Shown here: positions 6,031 through 13,091 of the stretch, piece by piece
Position numbering within the stretch: the stretch's first letter is position 1
Layout: each line of letters starts with the position of its first letter
Virus record (IMG/VR): IMGVR_UViG_3300032397_001619
Coordinates: 1-22,535 of that record
Length of the DNA stretch: 22,535 nt
Strand: one strand, 5' to 3'
Source of the DNA: a virus
Notes under the pieces: generated by a model
Database searches by the model: none
The model's input: the letters and a program-made list of their open reading frames with translations, nothing else
Told to the model about the DNA's origin: nothing
Translations under genes and position numbers: made by a program

Positions 6031-6234
6031 AATCCTGGGTAAGGCTCAGCAGCTTGCAGTGGAGTCGCGGGTTCGGGCCGGCATGATGGTGTCCGATTAT
6101 CGTTGGGGGGCCGGGAGTCCGAGGTCTTGGGTATCGCCATCAAGCGGCTCAAGGAACAGGAAACGGAGATTGATCGGCTCAACGATCTGCTTGCTGATCG
6201 GGACGCGGGAGAAAAAAACGATGAACGTGGGTGA
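6014..6234 (+). pseudogene. Small helical protein gene with apparent frameshift at a G6 run
   Basis: From ATG 6014 the first frame reads naturally for about 32 residues (start MAETSEILGKAQQLAVESRV) up to a run of six G at 6105-6110. Beyond it the natural protein continues in the -1 frame: ESEVLGIAIKRLKEQETEID and on to a coiled-coil-like helix, ending at TGA 6232-6234. Either one G is missing (G7 to G6), or ribosomes slip, or the assembly has a homopolymer error. The start overlaps the SprT-like gene by 17 nt, and the end overlaps the next start (6221) by 14 nt, which fits an intact ancestral gene. Function unknown. Confidence 0.55.
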
Positions 6235-6493
6235 CACATTTGGCAACCTTGAAGTGACGAATATCGCCTACCGTCCACGGAGAGACGGAACCCAAGGGGC
6301 ACCGCTTCTTGTGGACGTGCGATGCAAGTGTGGCGTCGAGAAGACTCTTCGAGCCGACGTGTTGACGGCGAAGCGACCACAACAGTCGTGTGGTGCCAAG
6401 GGATGCAAGAAACGGGGACCGGCGCGACCGAAGCCCGAACCCGAAATCTGGTACTGCAATCGGAGAGGCGCGGCCGACAACTTGACGATATAA
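6221..6493 (+). CDS. Small zinc-binding protein, phage HNH-associated type
   Basis: The product has 90 aa from ATG 6221, preceded by GGGAGAA. Its start VGDTFGNLEVTNI, the central RCKCGVEKTL (Cys pair) and PQQSCGAKGC (second Cys set) match the small zinc-ribbon module often found in phage proteins and beside HNH/NUMOD nucleases, with the general pattern G-x-x-FG-x-L-x-V then CxCG then SCG. No catalytic His-Asn-His is present, so it is a binding module rather than a nuclease. The C-terminus is Lys/Pro-rich. The open frame extends back to 6014, but the residues there belong to another gene. The stop overlaps the next ATG (6493). Confidence 0.6.
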   Translation: MNVGDTFGNLEVTNIAYRPRRDGTQGAPLLVDVRCKCGVEKTLRADVLTAKRPQQSCGAKGCKKRGPARPKPEPEIWYCNRRGAADNLTI

Positions 6494-6510
6494 TGGTGGC
6501 GAGGTGCAGC

Positions 6511-7950
6511 ATGAGCAACTGGTTCGATGTGGACAAGGCCGGCTTGGCGAAGCTGGTGGCGAGCAAGCCCAGGGCGTTCATCGTCTATGAGCTACTGCAA
6601 AACGCCTGGGACCAGAACGTCACTTGTGTGGATGTGACGCTGGAGCCGGTGGCCGGCACGCGCAATGCACAGATTACCGTGGCGGACGATGACCCGGATG
6701 GGTTCGCGGACCTGCGGGACGCTTATACCTTGTTCGCCGAGAGCCGAAAGAAAGCGAACGCCGAGCAGCGGGGCCGCTTCAACCTGGGCGAGAAGCTGGT
6801 CTTGGCCCTGGCAAAGGCCGCCTGCATCGAAACGACAACCGGCGGCGTGCGGTTCGACGAACAGGGCCGCCATGCCTCGCGTCAGCGGCGGGACTCCGGC
6901 TCTTTGTTCCGTGCGACGCTCCACATGACGAAAGCCGACCTGGAAGAGATCGACCAGGCCGTCAAGCGACTGATTCCGCCGGCCGACGTTGCCACGACCT
7001 TCAACGGCCGCATCCTGGAACCTCGCTTCCCAGTGGCTTTCTTCAACGAAGTCCTGCCGACCGTCGTTGCTGATGAAGAGGGCGTGCTGCGGAAGACCAG
7101 CCGCAAGACGTTGGTGCGGGTCTACGACCCGGCCGAGGGCGAGACGGCGATGCTCTATGAAATGGGCATCCCGGTGGTCGAGACAGGCGACCGCTTCCAC
7201 GTAGACGTGCAGCAGAAGGTGCCGTTGAACATGGACCGCGACAACGTGACGCCGGCCTACTTGCGGACGATCCGGGTGGCGGTCCTGAACGCCACCCATC
7301 ATTTGATTGACAAGGAAGACGCCCCGCAGACGTGGGTGCGGGAGGCGTGCAGCGACGAACGGGTCCAGCCCGAGGCGGTCAAGGTGGCCATGACTCTTCG
7401 CTTCGGGGAAAGTGCCGTTCGTTACGATCCTTCGGACCCGGAGGCGAACAAGCGGTCAGCGGCCGAGGGGCGGCCTATCGTCTATGGTGGGAATCTCACG
7501 TCGGCGGAATGGTCCAACGCGAGCCGGGCCGGCGTGTTGCCGGCGGCCGGCATCGTCACCCCGAGTCTGAAGCCGTACTCCCCTGACGGCGATCCGCTCG
7601 ACGTACTTCCCGAATCCGAGTGGACGCCGGGGATGCGGCGGGTAGCCGCTTACGCCGCCTCCGTTGGCCGTGAGTTGCTGGGGTGCGAGGTGGATGTTGC
7701 CATTGCCCGCGAGCCTGGTTGGCCGTATGGGGCAACCTACGGCAAGGGTCGGCTGGTGTTCAACCTGGCCCGGTGCGGCCGGGCGTTCTTCGAGCACGGC
7801 ATCACGGACGACGTGAACGAACTGCTAATCCACGAGTACGGCCATCATTACGAGGGCGACCATCTGAGCGCCGACTATTACAAGGCCCTGTGCCGGGTCG
7901 GCGCTCGCATGGTTCGCCTGGCCCTTGATGAACCGGAGTTGTTTCGATGA
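6511..7950 (+). CDS. GHKL-type ATPase with C-terminal HExxH metallopeptidase-like domain
   Basis: The product has 479 aa from ATG 6511 (GAGG at 6501-6504); an ATG at 6493 would add six residues. The N-terminal region has the Bergerat-fold motifs in canonical order: an N box with Glu27, Asn31 and Asp34 (ELLQNAWD), a G1-like DDDPDGF (59-65) and a G2-like RGRFNLGEK (87-95). The middle has a sheet-rich stretch like the transducer part of Hsp90/MutL-type ATPases. The C-terminal end has LIHEYGHHYEGDH, giving HExxH at 441-445 with Glu442. ATP-driven conformational change coupled to a Zn-protease domain is inferred. It is cytoplasmic. The next small gene overlaps by ATGA. It is paired with the related protein at 8208. 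Confidence 0.75.
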   Translation: MSNWFDVDKAGLAKLVASKPRAFIVYELLQNAWDQNVTCVDVTLEPVAGTRNAQITVADDDPDGFADLRDAYTLFAESRKKANAEQRGRFNLGEKLVLALAKAACIETTTGGVRFDEQGRHASRQRRDSGSLFRATLHMTKADLEEIDQAVKRLIPPADVATTFNGRILEPRFPVAFFNEVLPTVVADEEGVLRKTSRKTLVRVYDPAEGETAMLYEMGIPVVETGDRFHVDVQQKVPLNMDRDNVTPAYLRTIRVAVLNATHHLIDKEDAPQTWVREACSDERVQPEAVKVAMTLRFGESAVRYDPSDPEANKRSAAEGRPIVYGGNLTSAEWSNASRAGVLPAAGIVTPSLKPYSPDGDPLDVLPESEWTPGMRRVAAYAASVGRELLGCEVDVAIAREPGWPYGATYGKGRLVFNLARCGRAFFEHGITDDVNELLIHEYGHHYEGDHLSADYYKALCRVGARMVRLALDEPELFR

Positions 7951-8066
7951 ATCCTCTCCGCTGGTTCATTGAACGAGTGTTCGATCTGGTCTGGCCCCCG
8001 GAGAAAGGCGACCCGCCGGTGTCGTGCCGCCGAAAGGCCGAGCTTTCGCCGTCAAAGTCCTCATAA
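7947..8066 (+). CDS. Small ORF, 39 aa, translationally coupled
   Basis: ATG 7947 overlaps the TGA of the GHKL ATPase gene (ATGA), and GGAG at 7934-7937 lies 9 nt upstream. The peptide has an amphipathic Trp/Phe-rich start (MNPLRWFIERVFDLVWPPEK) and then a Ser/Arg/Lys tail. It may bind membrane or a partner protein. No family is recognised. The good ribosome binding site and coupling support translation, but the length leaves doubt. Confidence 0.45.
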   Translation: MNPLRWFIERVFDLVWPPEKGDPPVSCRRKAELSPSKSS

Positions 8067-8131
8067 TCCTCTTCGCAGCACTGGCCTCGCGGTAACTTGC
8101 CCACCTTTTAACCCAATTCTGTGTTGCTCGC

Positions 8132-8159
8132 TTGACTTGCAGACCTTCTGAGCTACTAT
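8132..8159 (+). promoter_or_regulatory. Predicted promoter of the second GHKL-like gene
   Basis: TTGACT (8132-8137) and TACTAT (8154-8159) are 16 bp apart; TATAAA at 8157-8162 is an alternative -10. CTTGACTTGCAG and CTTCTGA are shared with the promoter at 4565 in register. The ATG at 8208 follows 48 nt after the -10. Confidence 0.55.
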
Positions 8160-8207
8160 AAATAGAGTTGAACAACGAACGCTGATCTACACCCCTGAGA
8201 GAAAGTC

Positions 8208-9635
8208 ATGTTCCTTTGCATCCAGAATCCTGGTGTGGCCCCTGTGGAAGGTTTCACCTTGCTCGGCGTCTCGACGACCCGCGACTGCGGCGTGGAAGGC
8301 ACCATCGGCCAGTTCGGCTCCGGCAACAAGCACGCGATCAACGTGCTGCTGCGGGCCGGCTTGAAGGTCATTGTCTACTGCGGCAAGACCCGGCTGGACT
8401 TCCAGACCCGCGACGAGGAAGTGGACGACGGCATCGTCCGCAAACCGATCAAGCGCGTGGTCTGCAAGCTGGGCGGCACGTCCACTCGGACCATCGACCT
8501 GGGCTGGGTGCTCGACTTCGGTGCGATCGACTGGACCGACCTGGGCATGGCCCTGCGGGAGTTCATCAGCAATGCGGTGGACCGCACGATCCGCGAAGAG
8601 AACGGTGCGTTCATCCCTGCCATGCTCGACGGTCGCCTGGCCGTGACCCCGGTGTGCGACGAAAAGGCGAAAGCCAAGGATGGCTACACGCGGGTCTATG
8701 TCGAGATCAACGAAGGCGTGCAGCGGTACTACGACGAACTGCCCAAGCGGTTCGTGCATTTCTCGCACGACCCTTCACAGGTGGGCCGGTCCTTCCTGCC
8801 CAAGGCCAACCGCAACCTCAACGGCAAGCAGACGGCCATGATCTACCGGGCCGGCGTGTTCGTCCGCGAGATCGAAGAGTGCAGCGATGATTCGGTCTAC
8901 GACTACAACTTCAAGCCGACCGAGTTGCAGATCGACGAGTGCCGCAACTCCAGCGAATACACGATCAAGGCCGCCATCGCCAAGCTGTACCGCAAGGCGT
9001 CGGCTCCCGAGTTGGTCCCGGTCTTCAATGCCCTGGTCGATCAGAAATCGACGTTCGAGGGTAGCCTGGACTCGCACTACATCTGCCCCTCGTGGGAGAC
9101 GCCGAAGGAAGAGCAGCAGCAGGCATGGCAGACGGCGTGGCAGGCCGTGGCGGCGGATGCCGTCATGTGCGGCCCATCCCCGACCATCGCCGAGTTCGTA
9201 CAGCGGAAGGGCCACGACACCAAGATCATCAATGCCCCAGGCATCGTAGAGGCGGCCAGCCGCTTCGGCATCAAGACCGATTCCAAGGTGCTGACCGAGA
9301 GCGAGAAGAATGGCCGCGAGAAGACCCCGGCCACCGAGGCGGCCCAGGCCGCCGTCAATGAAGCCTGGGGCTGGCTGACGCAGTATAACCTCACCAACGA
9401 CACGGAGAAACCAGTGGTCGGGTGCTTCCGGGACGTGATGAACGGCGGAACTCGGACCCTGGGATTCTGCGACGAAACCGGCGTCTACATCGCCGACGAC
9501 CAAGCCAGTGCCCGCAGCAAGCCACTGTTGAAGACGGCCTTGGAAGAATGCGTCCACTGGGTCACGAAGGCCGGCGACAATTCCCGCGACTTGCAGGACT
9601 GTGCCTTCCGCATGGTCGTGGAGATTCTGGCCTAG
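8208..9635 (+). CDS. GHKL-ATPase-like protein with rearranged motif order and degenerate protease motif
   Basis: The product has 475 aa; ATG 8208 follows GAGAGAAA. It carries GQFGSGNKHA (34-43), like the G2 loop of GHKL ATPases, before a clear N-box-like EFISNAVD (Glu118, Asn122, Asp125). The segment VYVEINEGV after it sits where a G1 box would be. The order G2-N-G1 is a possible circular permutation of the normal N-G1-G2. The C-terminus has LEECVHWVTKAGD (about 445-457), aligning in position and surroundings with HEYGHH of the 6511 product, but the first zinc-ligand His is Glu446, so proteolysis is unlikely. The two proteins probably share ancestry in their C-terminal parts and may work together. 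The function is not established. Confidence 0.65.
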   Translation: MFLCIQNPGVAPVEGFTLLGVSTTRDCGVEGTIGQFGSGNKHAINVLLRAGLKVIVYCGKTRLDFQTRDEEVDDGIVRKPIKRVVCKLGGTSTRTIDLGWVLDFGAIDWTDLGMALREFISNAVDRTIREENGAFIPAMLDGRLAVTPVCDEKAKAKDGYTRVYVEINEGVQRYYDELPKRFVHFSHDPSQVGRSFLPKANRNLNGKQTAMIYRAGVFVREIEECSDDSVYDYNFKPTELQIDECRNSSEYTIKAAIAKLYRKASAPELVPVFNALVDQKSTFEGSLDSHYICPSWETPKEEQQQAWQTAWQAVAADAVMCGPSPTIAEFVQRKGHDTKIINAPGIVEAASRFGIKTDSKVLTESEKNGREKTPATEAAQAAVNEAWGWLTQYNLTNDTEKPVVGCFRDVMNGGTRTLGFCDETGVYIADDQASARSKPLLKTALEECVHWVTKAGDNSRDLQDCAFRMVVEILA

Positions 9636-9685
9636 TCGTCCTTGACTTTCGCTACGAAGAACGGCCTCGTGAGGATCGACTACCT

Positions 9686-10201
9686 ATGGGAAAGCGTGGC
9701 AAGATGATCGCTGAGATCGAGCGGCAGGTTGCGCGGCTGCAAGATCGGCCTGGCCTCTGTATGTACTATGCTCACCACACGGCTGCCGTCTTGCGACGGC
9801 ATGGCGTGCCGGCAGTGATTCAGGCCGGTTCGCTGCAATGGCCACGGGTTCGCCGCGAGGAAGACGACGGCCAAATTGACACGCACTTCGCCTATATGTG
9901 GACGCCCGGTACGGCTGATAGCGCCCTGTCGGTTGCCTTGGGCAACCTGCCGGAGATGCACGTTTGGGTCGGTATTGTGGATCGCCAGGAAATAGTAGAC
10001 TTTACGACACGGCAACTGCGTGCGGCGGCCGAGGCTCGTGGCATGGTGTGGAGTGCGCCTGATCCGCCTCGCTACCTGTGGTGTCCGGCGGCCGAGCCGC
10101 CGGACTGGGTGGTTTACCGCCCGGATCGTGATGCCTCGATTTATGCTTGCACGATTCTCAAGCGGCTGTTTGATCCGGTCTACTTGAAGCGAGGCCACTG
10201 A
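9686..10201 (+). CDS. Transglutaminase-like (papain-fold) protein
   Basis: The product has 171 aa from ATG 9686 (GAGG at 9671-9674, spacing slightly long at 11). The order Cys25 (PGLCMYYAHHTAAVL), His92 (PEMHVWVGI) and Asp105 (EIVDFTTR) is the Cys-His-Asp triad of transglutaminase-like enzymes, with Cys at the start of a helix and His and Asp on adjacent strands. No signal peptide is present, so it acts in the cytoplasm. The substrate is unknown: peptide cleavage, amide transfer or deamidation are all possible in this fold. A TTGACTTTCG box at 9642 resembles the other promoters but lacks a -10. It stands after the GHKL-like pair and may be part of the same functional set. Confidence 0.65.
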   Translation: MGKRGKMIAEIERQVARLQDRPGLCMYYAHHTAAVLRRHGVPAVIQAGSLQWPRVRREEDDGQIDTHFAYMWTPGTADSALSVALGNLPEMHVWVGIVDRQEIVDFTTRQLRAAAEARGMVWSAPDPPRYLWCPAAEPPDWVVYRPDRDASIYACTILKRLFDPVYLKRGH

Positions 10202-10210
10202 GGCGCGGCA

Positions 10211-10391
10211 ATGCGCTATAGCACCTCAACAGGAGTGAAAGTCGGGGTGATTACCGAGGCCGAGCGCGCCTCGACCTGCATCTTGCTCCCTGACGAATAC
10301 TGAGCTACAATTGCGTGACCCCCGCTCAGAAGGTGTGCAACTTAAAGATGGCTCCCGTGTGAAGTTGGACCCAATGTTGGAGGCCCTATAG
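10211..10391 (+). pseudogene. Small gene interrupted by UGA, with natural +1 continuation
   Basis: ATG 10211 (GAGG at 10200-10203, 7 nt upstream) encodes 30 residues ending LLPDEY before TGA at 10301-10303. Skipping the T at 10301 lets the frame continue as ELQLRDPRSEGVQLKDGSRV and on to LDPMLEAL, with the stop at 10389-10391, giving a natural-looking 59-aa protein. The cause is a 1-nt insertion, a programmed +1 shift at UGA like that of the RF2 gene, or a sequencing error. The downstream part alone has only a TTG start at 10312. Function unknown. The predicted promoter at 10283 overlaps it, so both interpretations may not hold. Confidence 0.45.
10283..10311 (+). promoter_or_regulatory. Possible promoter for the 116-aa gene
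   Basis: TTGCTC (10283-10288), a 17-bp spacer and TACAAT (10306-10311). CTGAGCTAC (10300-10308) is identical to the -10 region of the promoter at 8132. It lies inside the interrupted gene at 10211-10391, which lowers confidence. Confidence 0.3.
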
Positions 10392-10450
10392 CGCGTCGAT
10401 CCGTTTTATCGCGCTCGGCGGTGGCACCTCGCAGACCAGGAGACAGGATT

Positions 10451-10801
10451 ATGGCCGCAAAACGAACGAATCCGAAGAGTACGTCCGCCCCCGCAGTCGT
10501 CACGGAGGAAAAGAAAATGATCGACCGTGAAGTGTTCGACTGGGGCGTTCGATTGACGGCCCATCCTTTCCAGGGGACCGAGAACCATGCCCTGGTAATC
10601 CGCTCCGAGATCAGGAACTATCGGGAGCGGCGCGGCTCGGAGATTCTTATAACCTTTCCGGCCGCTTCGATGCAGAATCCGTTGCGGTTGCTCGACGCCC
10701 AAACTTGGTGCGAGGCCATGACGGCGATTATCGCCGACACGCGGGCCGTGCAGACCGAGATGCGGACGGCCGCCGGTAGCACTGGCAAGAAGAAAGGCTG
10801 A
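10451..10801 (+). CDS. Hypothetical protein, 116 aa
   Basis: ATG 10451 has AGGAG (10438-10442) 8 nt upstream; a GTG/ATG further upstream is not needed. The protein has a basic, Ala/Thr-rich start, then a compact domain with EKKMIDREVFDWGVRL, alternating strands (HALVIRSEI, SEILITFPA) and a C-terminal helix (WCEAMTAIIADTRAV), ending in a Lys-rich tail. It resembles a small single-strand-binding or accessory protein in general character, but I recognise no specific family. No signal peptide or membrane helix is present. It is the last plus-strand gene before the minus-strand island. Confidence 0.6.
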   Translation: MAAKRTNPKSTSAPAVVTEEKKMIDREVFDWGVRLTAHPFQGTENHALVIRSEIRNYRERRGSEILITFPAASMQNPLRLLDAQTWCEAMTAIIADTRAVQTEMRTAAGSTGKKKG

Positions 10802-10810
10802 ATCAGGGAT

Positions 10811-10827
10811 CGACGAATGATTCGTCG
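10811..10827. repeat. Perfect short palindrome after the 116-aa gene
   Basis: CGACGAAT-G-ATTCGTCG is an 8-bp perfect inverted repeat around one base, 10 bp after the stop of the 10451 gene. No T-run follows on either strand, so it is not a standard terminator. It could be an operator or a transcript-end stabilising hairpin between the two convergent genes. Confidence 0.4.
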
Positions 10828-10889
10828 TGCTTGGGCGACGAGGCACAGTCGAGCCGGCGCTGAAAGTCCTCCTTGGCAAGGGAGAGGCT

Positions 10890-11270
10890 CTATTTCATCT
10901 TTGCTTCACGGAAATCAGGCGACCGAGCGAGGGTGAAGAGAATAACCTCCTCGCCGGTTATGGTGCTGATGTCATGGTGCATGGTCACGACCTTGACGCC
11001 AGCGACCTTTTCGACCATCGCCTCCATGACTGGACGGGTCGTTTCGATCAGATGGAACCGCACTCGCTTGAGCAAATCCCGCCCGTTTTCGGCCGGAAGC
11101 GATTTGACCAAGTGCTGTTCGGCTGCTGCCAAGACGCCTCGAAGGCGAATCAGTAGGAGATCTTCGAGCAGGTGGACTTGGATGTCCTTGGGGCTACGGC
11201 CGATGTAATCCTGCTCGAAGCGACTGATTTCCTCGCTGATGGCAGCTTCGATCTCACCCCTGGTTCTCAT
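10890..11270 (-). CDS. DUF2294 family protein
   Basis: The product has 126 aa on the minus strand; the ATG at 11270 is preceded by GTGGAAGGA. I recognise the DUF2294 pattern from memory: start TRGEIEAAISEEISRFEQDY, then GRSPKDIQVHLLEDLLLIRL, a basic Arg/Lys stretch around GRDLLKRVRFHL, and the end VVTMHHDISTITGEEVILFTL. The length matches this family, whose function is not defined; such proteins are soluble and occur widely in bacterial chromosomes, sometimes near gas-vesicle or membrane-transport genes. It is opposite to the phage-like genes, so it is probably cargo or host DNA. A 134-nt leader lies between its start and an upstream terminator. Confidence 0.75.
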   Translation of the reverse strand: MRTRGEIEAAISEEISRFEQDYIGRSPKDIQVHLLEDLLLIRLRGVLAAAEQHLVKSLPAENGRDLLKRVRFHLIETTRPVMEAMVEKVAGVKVVTMHHDISTITGEEVILFTLARSPDFREAKMK

Positions 11271-11410
11271 GGGAATCCTTCCACACCGATGTCAGTACGG
11301 GCTGGTATCGTCTAGTTGGCGTCGGTTGCACAGGAACTACTTGGTCGTCTCGGTGCTCATCCTGCCGTGAGGCTCTTCCCCATTGGTGCCGAAGATTGTG
11401 CCTCCATCGA

Positions 11411-11465
11411 AAACAAAAAAAGCCGACGTGGTGCAACACCTTAAGGCGTTCTACCACGTCGGCTT
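11411..11465 (-). terminator. Strong intrinsic terminator on the minus strand
   Basis: AGCCGACGTGGT (11421-11432) and ACCACGTCGGCT (11453-11464) form a perfect 12-bp stem. Inside, 11435-11440 and 11445-11450 pair across a TTAA loop, but only on the minus-strand RNA, where the one mismatch becomes a G-U pair. Seven A on the plus strand (11415-11421) give a T-run after the stem on the minus strand. It should end transcripts from the 11617-12141 gene and insulate the DUF2294 gene. Confidence 0.8.
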
Positions 11466-11616
11466 ACTCTTCAACGAACCCCCCAGCAGGGCCGAGTTAT
11501 TCTTCGTCTAGTCATCCGACGACTGTTAATGTAAGGCGCGGAATACGGAAATGCAAGAGATGATTCTCGCCCTGTTCACAATGAAGGAACGTGGGGCGAT
11601 GTATATGGAATCCTCA

Positions 11617-12141
11617 CTACTGCTGCGATCTCAGCACGGCGAGCACCTGGGTGTCGATCTCGGCGGCGAGCCGTGTAAACGTCCTGTCGCTTTGGTGGGC
11701 ACCCCGGAAGGCGAGGCACTCTTTCGATTCCGGCGTCCCGGTCTGCCGTAGCAGTGCCCGGTACTGGTCGATGGGTGGCGTCTCTGGCCGGGTGTCGATG
11801 ATGTACTTGCCGGCCGGGATGTAGCCGTCGATGCACAGCACGTTGAGGATCAGACTCACGTTCTGGGTCCGCCGGCCGGCGCGGATCGCCTCGGCCTGGC
11901 GGGCGGCGTCGAGCGCCGGCGGGAGCGCCGGGCCAACGGCATATTCTGGCACTAGCCCTGGTCCTGCGCCCGTGGCCCGCAGGAAGTCGAATCCTTCCAT
12001 TCGGTAGACCTTCGCCAGATACTCTTCCAGCCGGCGGTAGTGGACCCGGAAGATAGCCAGTTGCACCATCGGCAGGGTCGGCTTGGGGCCGGCGGCCGGG
12101 GCCTTGGCGGGTGGCTGTTCGCGGTGGAAATGATGCTGCAT
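11617..12141 (-). CDS. Hypothetical protein, 174 aa
   Basis: The minus-strand ATG at 12141 has GAGGA six nt upstream; the frame is open further upstream (to 12903), but that part is antisense to another gene. The N-terminus is His/Pro/Ala-rich (residues 1-25). The body is a soluble domain with LAIFRVHYRRLEEYLAKVYR (about 28-47), GAGPGLVPEYAVG, and VSLILNVLCIDGYIPAGKYI (about 98-117). It ends with a conserved-looking RQTGTPESKECLAFRG and a C-terminal helix. No signal peptide. I do not recognise a family. A terminator lies 150 nt downstream. It is divergent from the late-gene run starting at 12319. Confidence 0.6.
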   Translation of the reverse strand: MQHHFHREQPPAKAPAAGPKPTLPMVQLAIFRVHYRRLEEYLAKVYRMEGFDFLRATGAGPGLVPEYAVGPALPPALDAARQAEAIRAGRRTQNVSLILNVLCIDGYIPAGKYIIDTRPETPPIDQYRALLRQTGTPESKECLAFRGAHQSDRTFTRLAAEIDTQVLAVLRSQQ

Positions 12142-12318
12142 CTTAGTCCTCGGGAAAGGTTCGGCCGCGTCAGTAGTAGATGAACCATTGCACGATGGCC
12201 TCATTAGATGCGCCGGGAAACGGCAGCAATTTGAGACAGCCGCGTCATTGAAATTATGAGAATCCTGGGAAAAAACGGCGGTTTGGCAGTCATGTATAGG
12301 GTAAGGAGATGATGCGCA

Positions 12319-12864
12319 ATGCAACGTGTCACCGATCTGGCCGATCCCCGCCGTTGCAAGGGCGCACAGCCTGATGGTCAGTGCCGGAACGTCGCCGAAG
12401 AGGGGTCGGACTATTGCCGGGCCTGCGGCGGCGAGAGCCGGGCACCCGCTCGACGCCTGAAGCAGTACCTCTTGACCAGGGCGCAAGATCAGGCTCGGCT
12501 GGCCCACCTTGACGATCCCGAAGGACTCAAATCGCTGCGGGACGAGGTGGTAATTGCCACGGGGATGTTGGAACGGCGGCTGAATCTGGTCAGCACGGAC
12601 GCAGAGTTTGTTGCCGCCTTTCCGCAGGTTGAGAAGTTCCTCAAGACACTCGCCGATCTCAAGAAGTCCAATTTCTTTCTGGAGCAAAAGTCCGGCGCAA
12701 TGCTCGCGCGGAGCGCGGCGTTCCGCCTGTTTCAGGACATCATCAAGATCATCGTGGACGAGTTGGACGGAATCCCGAACTACGAGCAGATCGTCGATAG
12801 GATCATCGCGCGGGTCGGGCCGGCGATTCAACACGCGGGCAACTCTGAATCCGAGACGGCATGA
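12319..12864 (+). CDS. Zinc-knuckle plus helical protein, late-region opener
   Basis: The product has 181 aa; AAGGAG (12304-12309) lies 9 nt before ATG 12319. An N-terminal zinc-binding region (Cys13, Cys22, Cys33, Cys36: RRCKG, QCRN, YCRACGG) is followed by a long helical body (residues 45-140, with a coiled-coil-like LKKSNFFLEQ) and a C-terminal helical domain (DIIKIIVDELDG, YEQIVDRIIARVG). DNA binding through the zinc knuckle is likely. Its place at the head of the late run, with a terminase large subunit 4 kb away, leaves a terminase small subunit as one possibility; nothing specific confirms it. The end overlaps the next gene by ATGA. Confidence 0.6.
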   Translation: MQRVTDLADPRRCKGAQPDGQCRNVAEEGSDYCRACGGESRAPARRLKQYLLTRAQDQARLAHLDDPEGLKSLRDEVVIATGMLERRLNLVSTDAEFVAAFPQVEKFLKTLADLKKSNFFLEQKSGAMLARSAAFRLFQDIIKIIVDELDGIPNYEQIVDRIIARVGPAIQHAGNSESETA

Positions 12865-13091
12865 ATCTCGTCTGGTGCGAAGTCTGCGGCGTGCGTCCAG
12901 CAATGTTCAACGAAAGCCGCTGCGAAGATTGCTGGGCGTCCGATCAAGACCGCTACGACCAACGGAGGGTCGCCAACATCAACACGATGGCCAACAGTTC
13001 GCGGGAGGTGAGCGATGTTCCGGTATCGGAAAAACCCGTTCATCCCCGACGAGATCAAGGCCGGGGACATCATCGGTTTCAGCGGCGATAG
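12861..13091 (+). CDS. Small CxxC-CxxC zinc finger protein
   Basis: ATG 12861 overlaps the previous stop (ATGA). Residues 6-9 (CEVC) and 21-24 (CEDC) make a compact zinc finger: MNLVWCEVCGVRPAMFNESR then CEDCW. The frame continues to 13091, overlapping the next gene by 77 nt; the last 25 residues are Arg/His/Pro-rich and look like a shadow of that gene. The original stop was probably lost, or the overlap is real. It might act as a small transcriptional or binding factor; no family is recognised. Confidence 0.5.
   Translation: MNLVWCEVCGVRPAMFNESRCEDCWASDQDRYDQRRVANINTMANSSREVSDVPVSEKPVHPRRDQGRGHHRFQRR

Noticed and set aside
5673-6581. Minus-strand open frame of 302 codons
   Set aside because: Antisense to the SprT-like gene and small zinc genes; Ser/Arg-rich translation typical of a shadow of GC-rich coding DNA.
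10288-10296. CTGACGA resembling a hammerhead ribozyme core
   Set aside because: No matching GAAA and stem segments in the expected positions; it lies within a likely coding sequence.
12142-12903. N-terminal extension of the minus-strand 174-aa gene (open back to 12903)
   Set aside because: The extension is antisense to the 12319 gene; ATG 12141 has a good SD and natural protein begins there.
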